A stretch of DNA of 64,000 bases from positions 1 to 64,000 of the forward strand of contig JAFSJX010000010.1 of NCBI GenBank assembly GCA_017449285.1. The letters run 5' to 3'. Positions 19,299 to 26,912 of this stretch are shown here, in pieces; the first letter of the stretch is position 1; each line of letters opens with the position of its first letter. The position numbers and the translations under genes are program-made. The DNA is from Treponema sp. (GTDB lineage Bacteria > Spirochaetota > Spirochaetia > Treponematales > Treponemataceae). A model generated the notes under the pieces. The model ran no database searches. It was not told the DNA's origin and saw only the letters and a program-made list of their open reading frames with translations.

Positions 19299-19325
19299 AA
19301 AAAAGCACCTCCGTTTTGGAAGTGC
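19299..19325 (-). terminator. tRNA-Lys terminator
   Basis: GCACTTCC and GGAGGTGC pair (8 bp, one G-T) around a 5-nt loop, followed on the minus strand by six T. It begins 8 nt past the tRNA 3' end. Confidence 0.88.
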
Positions 19326-19333
19326 CTTAATCA

Positions 19334-19406
19334 TGAGCTATTGCAGATTCGAACTGCAGACCCACGCCTTAAAAGGGCGTTGCTCTACCTGCTGAGCTAA
19401 TAGCCC
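19334..19406 (-). tRNA. tRNA-Lys (anticodon UUU)
   Basis: 73 nt fold into a full cloverleaf: acceptor arm GGGCTAT/ATAGCTC with one G-T pair, a D arm with AGCTCAGC and GGTAGAGC, anticodon stem ACGCC/GGCGT with loop CTTTTAA, and TTCGAAT in the T loop. The discriminator is A; CCA is not encoded. It has its own promoter and terminator. Confidence 0.95.
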
Positions 19407-19433
19407 ATGCCATTCATTTACGAATGCTTTAAT

Positions 19434-19462
19434 AGTATATAGAAATTACAAAATCATGTCAA
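19434..19462 (-). promoter_or_regulatory. tRNA-Lys promoter
   Basis: TTGACA (19457-19462), 17 nt, TATACT (19434-19439). A short hairpin (CATTC/GAATG) lies between it and the tRNA 5' end and would be removed with the 5' leader. Confidence 0.85.
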
Positions 19463-19476
19463 CAGAAGAACTGCGT

Positions 19477-19496
19477 AAAACAAGAAAAAACTTGTT
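19477..19496 (-). terminator. Weak candidate terminator of mtaB
   Basis: AACAAG/CTTGTT stem with a T6 loop and a short T run on the minus strand, 41 nt past the mtaB stop and just before the tRNA promoter. The stem is short and AT-rich. Confidence 0.4.
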
Positions 19497-19536
19497 CTTC
19501 CGCTCTTAGGAGCTTGTCGCAAAACCGTTCCGCCGT

Positions 19537-21015
19537 TTACAGGCATAATTCTGCGAGCGTGTCGCTTTCGCCGGTGCGCTCAGAGTCGGTCAATGGGCGG
19601 CGTATTCTGACGGTGACGACAGTCCCCGCCGCAGGAATAAATTTGTCCGCGGGAGAAAAAAGGAGCTGGCAGTGCAAAAAATTTTCCGTAACGGCGTGGA
19701 CGATTATTCTATCCTTGGAAAGTTTTGCGCGGTGAACGGTCTCGCAGACGGCGGGGATTTCAGAGCCGACAAAAGAATTGATGTAGTCAGTCTTTGCCTG
19801 TTTGCTGTATGATTCCAATTCGGCAATTCGTTTTCCCGTTTTTGAATTCGGAACCATCGGACGCATGGAATACGCCTCCGTTCCCGGTCGCGCACTGAAC
19901 GGAAACGCATGGACGAAAGTCATTCTGGTTTTACGGAGCATTTCCATCGTCAGCGCAAAATCCTCATCCGTCTCGCCGGGAAAGCCCGCGATGATGTCGC
20001 AGGCAAGAAAGGGATTTTTTTTCGCCTTGCGTAACAGTTCCACCGCCTGATACACCACGGCAATCCGATACGGCCGCTTCATTTTAGCAAGCACAGCGTC
20101 ACTTCCCGACTGAATGGAGATATGAAAATGCGGTCGGATGCGGGGATGCGAAATGATTTGCGCAAGCCGCTCGGTCACAATCTCGGGGTACAGGCTTGAA
20201 ATGCGGATTCCGATTTTTTCCGTGTGAGCCAAGAGCAGCTCCAAAAGCCCCGCAAAATCAACGAAACCGTCTTTCCACGCGCCACGATATTGCGCAATGT
20301 TCACGGTTGTAATCACCACTTCAGTCTGCCCCGCCTTTTCCAGCGCGACCACACGTTTTATGGCTTCCTGCGCGTCAAGAGAGACGGATTTTCCCCGCGC
20401 AAGCCGGATTCGACAGTACGTACACACCGAATTGCACCCATCCTGAATTTTAAGCGATGCGCGGCTGTGGGTCAAAAAACTGTCCGTGGTGAGGCGGAAC
20501 GGCGAAATAATCTCAGGTTTTTCTTCATCAGATTTTTTTTCGGCGGGAAGAGCAGTCTCATCACATTTTTTCTGCAAGAATTCCGCAAGGGAAACGCCTG
20601 TAAGCCCTTCGATAGCAGACGATTCTTCCGCATTACTCTTTTCCGCATAACGCAAAAACTGCGGCACATCGGCAAGCGCACCTTTGTTCTGCCCCGCAAG
20701 CACGCAGATTCGCCTGTCAATCGCACGGATTTCTTCGCGGTTCAACTGGGCATAGCAACCCGTCACCAGAACGGCGCAAAAAGGACATTTTGCAAGGAGC
20801 AGACGGATAATCCGCCGCGCCTTTTGCTCCGCTTTCGCCGTCACCGTGCAGGTATTCACCACGCACAGAATCACATCGTCCTGCTTTGAATCGGCGGCAG
20901 TCAGCGGCTCCATCGAAACGGAAAATCCCGCGTCAACAAAGGCACGGGCAGCACCCTCACTTTCCGCCTGATTGAGTTTGCAGCCCAGCGTCTCAAAATG
21001 AATCAGATTTTTCAT
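19537..21015 (-). CDS. mtaB: tRNA t6A37 methylthiotransferase MtaB
   Basis: 492 residues. The three N-terminal cysteines of methylthiotransferases are Cys12 (TLGCKLNQ), Cys56 (NTCTVT) and Cys87 (GCYAQ); the radical-SAM cluster is CNSVCTYC (Cys194, 198, 201). TLGCKLNQ and CRIRLARGKS favour MtaB over MiaB or RimO. The enzyme adds a methylthio group to t6A37 of tRNAs reading ANN codons, including tRNA-Lys, whose gene lies directly downstream. Residues 123-172 form an acidic insert between the two cluster domains. A TRAM-like C-terminal segment is present. No ribosome site precedes the start, which is 28 nt past the TPR gene. Confidence 0.88.
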   Translation of the reverse strand: MKNLIHFETLGCKLNQAESEGAARAFVDAGFSVSMEPLTAADSKQDDVILCVVNTCTVTAKAEQKARRIIRLLLAKCPFCAVLVTGCYAQLNREEIRAIDRRICVLAGQNKGALADVPQFLRYAEKSNAEESSAIEGLTGVSLAEFLQKKCDETALPAEKKSDEEKPEIISPFRLTTDSFLTHSRASLKIQDGCNSVCTYCRIRLARGKSVSLDAQEAIKRVVALEKAGQTEVVITTVNIAQYRGAWKDGFVDFAGLLELLLAHTEKIGIRISSLYPEIVTERLAQIISHPRIRPHFHISIQSGSDAVLAKMKRPYRIAVVYQAVELLRKAKKNPFLACDIIAGFPGETDEDFALTMEMLRKTRMTFVHAFPFSARPGTEAYSMRPMVPNSKTGKRIAELESYSKQAKTDYINSFVGSEIPAVCETVHRAKLSKDRIIVHAVTENFLHCQLLFSPADKFIPAAGTVVTVRIRRPLTDSERTGESDTLAELCL

Positions 21016-21043
21016 CGGTCATTCAAAAAATTGTCCGCAAAGC

Positions 21044-21664
21044 CTATCGCAGACGTGAGGCACAACGCTCTTTTCCACGTACAGCCTCAACCTGAGCGGC
21101 ATCCAGTTCAAGAGCCTTATTGTATGCATCCAGCGCAGACTGATAGGAACTGGTCATCTCCCGGGCATACCCACAGCGCGTCCAGAACAGCGCCTTTGAA
21201 GGATTCACATGAACCGCCATCGAATACGCGATGTCCGCATGCTCATATTTTGCCTGACGCACATAAATCTCGCCCATATAATAATACGCCCAGCTGTAGT
21301 CACCCGCACTCATCGGCGCATTCGTCACATACAACTGAAACATCTCCAGCGCACCGTTATTTTTTCCCTGATAATACCGCGCCTCACCAACGGACTCAAT
21401 CAACCGGATGTCGGTCGCATTCTTCTTGCGGGCTTCCAAAGCATACTGTTCCGCCTGTGCATACTGCCTGTTCCGAATCAGACTCCAGCACAACACGCAG
21501 TACGAATCGATATTGTTGGGATTTACTTTGATTTCCTGCTCACAGACAGCGACCGCCTCCGCATAGCGACCTTTCCGATATAAATCGAGTGCGTCCGCTT
21601 TTTGGGCAAACGCCGTTCCCGCAAGCAAAAGAATTATCGCGCCTAAAAAAAATCGTCTTATCAT
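21044..21664 (-). CDS. Exported TPR-repeat protein
   Basis: 206 residues from ATG 21664, chosen because GGTGGAG precedes it; upstream in-frame codons run into the bactofilin gene. A signal peptide (residues 1-20, cut at AFA) is followed by about four tetratricopeptide repeats, the clearest being KGRYAEAVAVCEQEIKVNP and SYQSALDAYNKALELD. TPR proteins are scaffolds, so the partner cannot be read from the sequence. It lies 41 nt downstream of the bactofilin gene on the same strand and may share its mRNA. This suggests, but does not prove, a role at the envelope with bactofilin. Confidence 0.8.
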   Translation of the reverse strand: MIRRFFLGAIILLLAGTAFAQKADALDLYRKGRYAEAVAVCEQEIKVNPNNIDSYCVLCWSLIRNRQYAQAEQYALEARKKNATDIRLIESVGEARYYQGKNNGALEMFQLYVTNAPMSAGDYSWAYYYMGEIYVRQAKYEHADIAYSMAVHVNPSKALFWTRCGYAREMTSSYQSALDAYNKALELDAAQVEAVRGKERCASRLR

Positions 21665-21705
21665 AACTCCACCCATAAAGTCAGTCTTAGCCCAAACAAG
21701 TCCGT

Positions 21706-22065
21706 CTAGTCCGTCATCGTGCATTTTCCGCTGAACCGCGAGCCAGGCTCCAGCACAACCTGTTTTGAAGTGATGTCGCCCTTTACCGAGCCAGTTGAGG
21801 ACACAAACACCAAATCCCTGCCGATAATATCGCCGTCCACCTTTCCGCGCACCAGCACACGGGTCGCCCCGATTTCCGCACGAACCACCGCGCCCGTATC
21901 AATCACCAAATCATTCGTCGCATCAATCGTTCCAGACACCTTACCACGAATCATAAACGGCTTCGTAAATTTAATCGTTCCACGGAACGCAATGTCGTCC
22001 GCCAGAATCGTGTCAAAATCATCCTCTTCAAGATTGAACAAGTCGGTATCTTTTACGTCAAACAT
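21706..22065 (-). CDS. Bactofilin
   Basis: 119 residues from ATG 22065. The centre is a right-handed beta-helix with the bactofilin pattern of spaced Gly/Ile/Val turns (AFRGTIKF, MIRGKVSGTIDA, VLVRGKVDGDIIG, GSVKGDITSK). Bactofilins polymerise into membrane-associated filaments that scaffold cell shape and wall enzymes. The frame extends to a GTG at 22158 that would add a hydrophobic helix, but that segment lies over the promoter and over a tandem-motif element, so I reject it. The ATG has no ribosome site and follows the -10 box by 7 nt. Confidence 0.88.
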   Translation of the reverse strand: MFDVKDTDLFNLEEDDFDTILADDIAFRGTIKFTKPFMIRGKVSGTIDATNDLVIDTGAVVRAEIGATRVLVRGKVDGDIIGRDLVFVSSTGSVKGDITSKQVVLEPGSRFSGKCTMTD

Positions 22066-22072
22066 ATCATAT

Positions 22073-22101
22073 AGAATATAATGAATTGCGGTCGTGGTCA
22101 A
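22073..22101 (-). promoter_or_regulatory. Bactofilin promoter, leaderless spacing
   Basis: TTGACC (22096-22101), 17 nt, TATTCT (22073-22078), then 7 nt to the ATG. TATATT with a 15-nt spacer is an alternative -10. Confidence 0.6.
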
Positions 22102-22150
22102 GATAAGGGAAAAAACCAAAACAGGCAAAAAAGTGCCAGAAAAATCGATT

Positions 22151-22184
22151 TTAACCACGGATGAACACAGATAAACGCAGACAG
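22151..22184. repeat. Short element of degenerate decamer repeats
   Basis: Between the divergent bactofilin and capA genes, the sequence begins TTAACCACGG and continues as three degenerate 10-nt units based on CRGATRAACR. It is outside any supported gene. Similar A-rich words occur between genes in many bacteria as far as I recall; I could not check copy number. Confidence 0.4.
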
Positions 22185-22256
22185 TTTTCTGTACTAGGTA
22201 AGAAAACCGCAGTGAAGAAGCGTTTTATATAAAATGCAAGAATTTACCAGTTCAGT

Positions 22257-22285
22257 TTTACTTTTCAAGATTTTTCGTTTATACT
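22257..22285 (+). promoter_or_regulatory. capA promoter, leaderless spacing
   Basis: TTTACT (22257-22262), 17 nt, TATACT (22280-22285), then GTGAAT and ATG 22292. Confidence 0.7.
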
Positions 22286-22291
22286 GTGAAT

Positions 22292-23476
22292 ATGCAATTC
22301 AGGCGCGTCCGTGCAATTTTTTTTTCTCTTTCGGTGACTTTTTTTGTCGCCTGTGGAAGCACACACGTCGCATCTGTGCCGACAGAAGAAATCGCACAGA
22401 CGGAAACGGTTTCGGAATCGCACATCACGCTGCTCTTTGCAGGCGACATCATGGCACACAGCGTCAACTTCAACTTCGGCAATTTTGACGCAATTTGGAG
22501 CGACATTTCCCCGCTGATAAGCGCGGCAGACCTTGCCTTTGCCAATGTGGAAGCTCCCGTCGCGGACAAACTTCCGTGGAGTACCTATCCGCAGTTCAAC
22601 ATGCACGGCACATACATCGACGCGGCAATCAAGGCGGGATTCGACGTGTTCTCGCTCGCAAACAACCATACCAACGACCAAAGCCTTACTGGAATGCGGG
22701 GAACGCTCGCCTACTTCAAGAAGCAGAAACACGTGTGGGCATGCGGTATCAAGGAAGAGGCAAACAGCCCCCTCACCTATCAGGTTGTGGAAAAAAACGG
22801 CTGGAAAATTCTCTTTGTCGCGTTTACGGAGATTCTGAATTCGCAGGACAGCGCAGGATACATTGACTACATTCCGTCCAAAGGAAAAAAACACGACACG
22901 ATTCTTTCCGACTTGAAGACATTGCGCAAGGAGAACCCGTGCGACCTTTTTGTGGTGAGCGTTCATGCAAACGAACCTGAATACATCAGAAAAGTCTACG
23001 ACTATCAGAAAAAATTCTACCACGCGCTGATACATGAGGCGGGCGCAGATGTGGTATGGTCGAACCACGCGCACATCGTAAAGGAATGGGAACTCGTGCC
23101 CGCAGAAAAAAAAGGTGCATCTAACATGGAAACTGCTCACGGCGGTCTGATTATGTATGCGAACGGAAACACGATTAGCGGGCAACGCACCAATCCGCAG
23201 TTCAAAAAGCCCGACACCGACCGCGACTACACTGGCGACGGACTTCTGATGCAAGTGACGTTCACAAAAAAAATACGCGCGGACGGAAGCACAACCATTA
23301 TGGATGCCGTCCTTGAGCCACATTTTATCACTACGTACATCACGCCGGCATGGCAGTTCGTTGTACGTCTCTTGGACGACGATTTGTTTCACTCCCTCCG
23401 ACGCGCCGGACTTTCCACCTGGGCGGACTACCTTACCGAGCGAAAGAAGATTATGGACGCGTATGTGGGACATTGA
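22292..23476 (+). CDS. CapA-like lipoprotein (PGA_cap metallophosphatase fold)
   Basis: 394 residues from ATG 22292. The signal peptide ends in a lipobox (FFVACGS). The body has the CapA/PGA_cap motifs: FAGDIMAH, ANVEAPV, SLANNHTNDQ, VVSVHAN and a late SNHAHIV, which supply the metal ligands of the calcineurin-like fold. B. anthracis CapA takes part in poly-gamma-glutamate export; most homologs have no assigned substrate, so I claim only an envelope metallophosphatase-fold protein. A GTG at 22286 is in frame but lies at the expected transcription start. The helicase gene follows on the same strand with its own promoter. Confidence 0.85.
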   Translation: MQFRRVRAIFFSLSVTFFVACGSTHVASVPTEEIAQTETVSESHITLLFAGDIMAHSVNFNFGNFDAIWSDISPLISAADLAFANVEAPVADKLPWSTYPQFNMHGTYIDAAIKAGFDVFSLANNHTNDQSLTGMRGTLAYFKKQKHVWACGIKEEANSPLTYQVVEKNGWKILFVAFTEILNSQDSAGYIDYIPSKGKKHDTILSDLKTLRKENPCDLFVVSVHANEPEYIRKVYDYQKKFYHALIHEAGADVVWSNHAHIVKEWELVPAEKKGASNMETAHGGLIMYANGNTISGQRTNPQFKKPDTDRDYTGDGLLMQVTFTKKIRADGSTTIMDAVLEPHFITTYITPAWQFVVRLLDDDLFHSLRRAGLSTWADYLTERKKIMDAYVGH

Positions 23477-23488
23477 AAATTTTCCGCG

Positions 23489-23517
23489 TTGTAAATTCCT
23501 GCAATATCTTCTATACT
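23489..23517 (+). promoter_or_regulatory. Helicase promoter, leaderless spacing
   Basis: TTGTAA (23489-23494), 17 nt, TATACT (23512-23517), then GTTTCT and ATG 23524. The spacing and the GTTTCY hexamer match the hexokinase promoter. Confidence 0.75.
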
Positions 23518-23523
23518 GTTTCT

Positions 23524-26109
23524 ATGGCAATTGATTACGAAAAGCTTCCCGTATACGAACAGAAACAGCGAATTCTGGACACACTGGCAACGCACCAGGT
23601 GATTGTCGTCCAGTCACCTACGGGAAGCGGAAAGACCACGCAGATTCCCGTCATTTTGCATGAGGCGGGCTATTCAGAAACTGGCGTGATTGCCGTAACC
23701 CAGCCACGACGCATTGCCGCCCTGAGCGTAAGTGAATTCATCGCACGGCAACTCAAGACAAACTATCCGGGGCTGGTCGGCTACAAGATGCGCTTTGAGG
23801 ACAAGACCGACGCGACCACCCGCATCAAGATTATGACAGACGGCATCCTCCTGCAGGAAATGAAACTTGACCCGTGGCTTTCAAAGTATTCTGTCGTGAT
23901 GGTGGACGAGGCGCATGAGCGAAGCCTGAACATCGACTTTGTTCTGGGACTGCTGAAACGGGTTCTTGCCGAGCGCAAGGAATTCAAGGTGATTGTTTCC
24001 AGCGCGACGATGAATGCGGAGGCGTTCAGCACCTATTTCGACGGCTGCCCGATTGTGACGATTGACACCGTAACCTACCCCGTCACGATGATTTACGACC
24101 CGCCCGCACTTAAAGTAACCACCGCCACCGAAAGCGGCTGTGAAGTGCTTTTGCGGAAGATTGAAACAACCATTGACCGTGTGCTTGACAACAAGGGCGA
24201 AGGCGACATTCTTGTGTTCCTGCCCGGCGAAAAAATCATCCGCGACTGTGTGAGACGGCTCAGTTTCGCGCCCTTTCACAGCAAAATCCACATCATTCCG
24301 CTGTACGGGCGGCTTCCCAAGGAAGAACAGGAGCGCGTTTTTGACGATGCGCCGTTCGGAAAGAAAAAAGTGATTGTCTCCACCAACATCGCGGAAACGT
24401 CGGTAACGATTAACGGCGTAACCACGGTGATTGATTCGGGGCTTGCAAAACTGAACTTCTACAACCCGCGCACCTACACGTCAAGCCTTGTGGAAACGCC
24501 GGTCAGCAAGGCAAGCTGCAACCAGCGGCGCGGACGTGCGGGAAGAACCTGCGCAGGAACCTGCTACCGTCTGTACAGCCGCAAGGATTTTGACGAGCGC
24601 GAGATGTACACCACCGAAGAAATCTACCGCACCGATTTGAGCGAAGTCGTCCTGCGCATGGCGGAACTGGGAATCACCGAGTTTGAGTCGTTCGATTTTA
24701 TTTCTCCGCCTGGACGCGAGGGCATTCTGGGCGCGATTGACACGCTGAACCTTTTGGGCGCGCTGAACGAAGACCGCACGCTTTCTGCAATTGGAAAAAT
24801 GATGACCGAATTTCCGCTTGAGCCGCGTGTAAGCCGCATCCTCGTGGAAAGCATTATGCGCTATCCCGAAGTGTTGGACGAAGCCCTGATTGCGACGGCA
24901 TTTTTAAGCACAACATCGCCGTTTGTTCTTCCACCGGGGGAAGAAATGGACGCAAGAAAGGCTCACCATGCATTCCGGGACATTCAGGGCGATTTTGTTT
25001 CCTACGTTCGCCTGTTCCGCACCTACCAGAGCATGAAGAATCAGGAGCGGTTCTGCAAGAACAATTATCTTGACGAAAAAGTGATGCAGGAAATCGCCAA
25101 CATCAAGCAGCAGCTGGAAGAAGAAGTTGCCGCGCTGGGAATTCCGATTACGGGCGGCGGGTCGATGGACGACTACCTGTGCTGCATCGCGGCGGGCATG
25201 ATTCAGTTTGTGTGCGTGCGCGAGGGGCGCGAGAATTACCGCAGCCTTACCGCAGACCACATTTCGATTCACCCCGGTTCCAGCATGTTCAGAAACGACC
25301 CTCTCTTCATCGTGGCGGGAGAAATCGTGCGCACCAGCCGCATGTTCGCCATGAGCGTCTCCCCGCTGACCCGCACGCTCCTCAAGCGAATCTCCCCCAA
25401 TCTGGAGGAACGGCTGAACATCGCGCGAGGAAAACGCGGCCGCTCGCTCACCGGAAACCTTGAATACAGCGGGGGCGAATTCCGTAACCAAAAAGGCAAG
25501 GTTGGGCGCGATGACGGATTCTTTGGCGGAAAGACACGCAAAGTCAAAGACGAGAATATCGTTACCCTTGGCGGAAGCCAGTTTGAGATTCAGAAGACCA
25601 AGGGAAAGAAAATGCTTATTCTGCCGTTTGATTCGTTCAAGTCCGCACTGCTTTCCGAGCGCGACGAGAACAAACTGGCACAAATCGGCGGCTTAAAGGG
25701 CAAGATTCTTCTCAAAGGCGGCGAACTCCTTGCAGGCGAAAAAGTTGAGTTGATTTGCAAGCTGACCAAGACGCTCAACCTGCTCCCCGTTGGCGAAAAA
25801 GACTGGCCTCGCGGCATGAACGTGCAGCTCGGAAAAGATGACGGCACGCAACGCCTGATTGCAAGCATGGATTATGTCCTTCGCGTAACGATGGCAAAGG
25901 CAAAGAGCCGCGAATACGGTTTTATCTGCCTGTATACCGACGGCAAAGGCACGTATTGGTTCAAAGTGAGCCGCGGCTTTTCCACCGCCCTCAACGAAAG
26001 CCTTTCCAGTCTGGAGACACTGATTGACGAAGCCACCGTCAGCCTTAGCCCCGCGCAAAAGGAAAAAGTGAACATCGTATATCGGGTACTGAACGGGCTG
26101 TATGAGTGA
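23524..26109 (+). CDS. DEAH-box RNA helicase (HrpA/HrpB-like)
   Basis: 861 residues from ATG 23524. Motif I is SPTGSGKTT (31-39), motif II DEAH (128-131), motif III SATMNAE, and motif VI QRRGRAGR; a ratchet/winged-helix region follows, then an OB-like segment. This is a DEAH RNA helicase, probably acting in mRNA or rRNA metabolism. The length suits HrpB (about 820) better than HrpA (about 1300), but the C-terminus after residue 620 does not obviously match either. The frame is open for 58 codons upstream, across the capA stop and the promoter; the start at 23524 is fixed by the promoter spacing and the MAIDYEKLPVYEQ start of the helicase fold. Confidence 0.88.
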   Translation: MAIDYEKLPVYEQKQRILDTLATHQVIVVQSPTGSGKTTQIPVILHEAGYSETGVIAVTQPRRIAALSVSEFIARQLKTNYPGLVGYKMRFEDKTDATTRIKIMTDGILLQEMKLDPWLSKYSVVMVDEAHERSLNIDFVLGLLKRVLAERKEFKVIVSSATMNAEAFSTYFDGCPIVTIDTVTYPVTMIYDPPALKVTTATESGCEVLLRKIETTIDRVLDNKGEGDILVFLPGEKIIRDCVRRLSFAPFHSKIHIIPLYGRLPKEEQERVFDDAPFGKKKVIVSTNIAETSVTINGVTTVIDSGLAKLNFYNPRTYTSSLVETPVSKASCNQRRGRAGRTCAGTCYRLYSRKDFDEREMYTTEEIYRTDLSEVVLRMAELGITEFESFDFISPPGREGILGAIDTLNLLGALNEDRTLSAIGKMMTEFPLEPRVSRILVESIMRYPEVLDEALIATAFLSTTSPFVLPPGEEMDARKAHHAFRDIQGDFVSYVRLFRTYQSMKNQERFCKNNYLDEKVMQEIANIKQQLEEEVAALGIPITGGGSMDDYLCCIAAGMIQFVCVREGRENYRSLTADHISIHPGSSMFRNDPLFIVAGEIVRTSRMFAMSVSPLTRTLLKRISPNLEERLNIARGKRGRSLTGNLEYSGGEFRNQKGKVGRDDGFFGGKTRKVKDENIVTLGGSQFEIQKTKGKKMLILPFDSFKSALLSERDENKLAQIGGLKGKILLKGGELLAGEKVELICKLTKTLNLLPVGEKDWPRGMNVQLGKDDGTQRLIASMDYVLRVTMAKAKSREYGFICLYTDGKGTYWFKVSRGFSTALNESLSSLETLIDEATVSLSPAQKEKVNIVYRVLNGLYE

Positions 26110-26142
26110 AATGCCACAAATCACTTAAATGAGACAGCAAAC

Positions 26143-26748
26143 CTAATAGGTTATGCGAATTAATGTCGCTTTTGCCCTTGATGCGAGGATTACAGGAATG
26201 CCGGCAGCACCCGCGACACCGCCCGCAACGCCCATGTAGGGACCTGCGTCAAAGCCAGTGATTCCTGATATTATGCCGAGAAGACTCGTTGTAAATCCCG
26301 CTACAGAAAGCATTGCCCCCAACACGCACAATCCTGTTCTCCCTGGACGAATACTCCATTCCTGTCTTCCCCCGGTAGCCGATACCATAAATCGTACCGT
26401 GGGTTCTAAGCCCGCTCCTTCACCGACTTGTAATTGAAGCTGTCCTTTGTCAAGCGTAAGTTCCGCAGGTGTTGCGCAGACAAAACTAAGATTCCTACTA
26501 ACAGAACTTCCTCCGGCAGAAGTTAGCACACCCTTATTATTCACCGAAACAGAAGATGTGTGTCCGATTGAAATATCACCAATTTGGTAGATCAGCGCAC
26601 TTTTCCCATTCATCATGTAAAAAGCGATTTGGGTTTCTTTGTCACCAGTATCATTCGTTTTTAAACTCTGCGAAACGGCACCGCTTATAAAAAACAGTCC
26701 GAGCGCAAAAACCAATACACATCTCTTTTCATTCATTTTGATACGCAT
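26143..26748 (-). CDS. Exported protein of unknown function behind a poly-G tract
   Basis: 201 residues from ATG 26748 (GAGG 5-8 nt upstream). Signal peptide at residues 1-27 (cut near AVSQS). Residues 30-130 look beta-rich with no motif I recognise. Residues 135-185 contain two Gly/Ala-rich hydrophobic stretches (GLCVLGAMLSVAGF and GVAGGVAGAAGIP) that could insert in a membrane. It ends in a basic RAKATLIRITY. I do not recognise a family. The gene is convergent with the helicase gene and has 11 G residues next to its -10 box, so its expression may switch. Confidence 0.7.
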   Translation of the reverse strand: MRIKMNEKRCVLVFALGLFFISGAVSQSLKTNDTGDKETQIAFYMMNGKSALIYQIGDISIGHTSSVSVNNKGVLTSAGGSSVSRNLSFVCATPAELTLDKGQLQLQVGEGAGLEPTVRFMVSATGGRQEWSIRPGRTGLCVLGAMLSVAGFTTSLLGIISGITGFDAGPYMGVAGGVAGAAGIPVILASRAKATLIRITY

Positions 26749-26779
26749 ACACACCTCGTATATTAAAATGTAACATTCA

Positions 26780-26796
26780 ATTATACCCCCCCCCCC
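26780..26796 (-). promoter_or_regulatory. Poly-G(11) tract abutting a TATAAT box
   Basis: On the minus strand eleven G (26786-26796) run directly into TATAAT (26780-26785); ATG 26748 is 31 nt on. The tract fills most of the -35/-10 spacer, so slippage would change spacing. TTAAGA, a 4/6 match to -35, lies 20 nt from the -10 box at the present length. Confidence 0.75.
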
Positions 26797-26873
26797 TTAA
26801 AATAATCTTAATTTTTTCAAAAAAAAACACTCTTTCCCTCTAAAATATTTTCCTATGAAAATCCCAGAACCTG

Positions 26874-26882
26874 TGGTACAAT
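26874..26882 (+). promoter_or_regulatory. Extended -10 promoter of the HD-GYP operon
   Basis: TGG directly before TACAAT (26877-26882) fits an extended -10 element; the -35 region is poor. The leader is about 25 nt and carries GGGCGAG before ATG 26913. Confidence 0.5.
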
Positions 26883-26912
26883 AGTGTATCTGCAAAAATT
26901 AAGCGGGCGAGT

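Noticed and set aside
22066-22158. Longer bactofilin start at GTG 22158, adding a membrane helix
   Set aside because: It would place the promoter and the decamer-repeat element inside the gene, and no ribosome site precedes the GTG.
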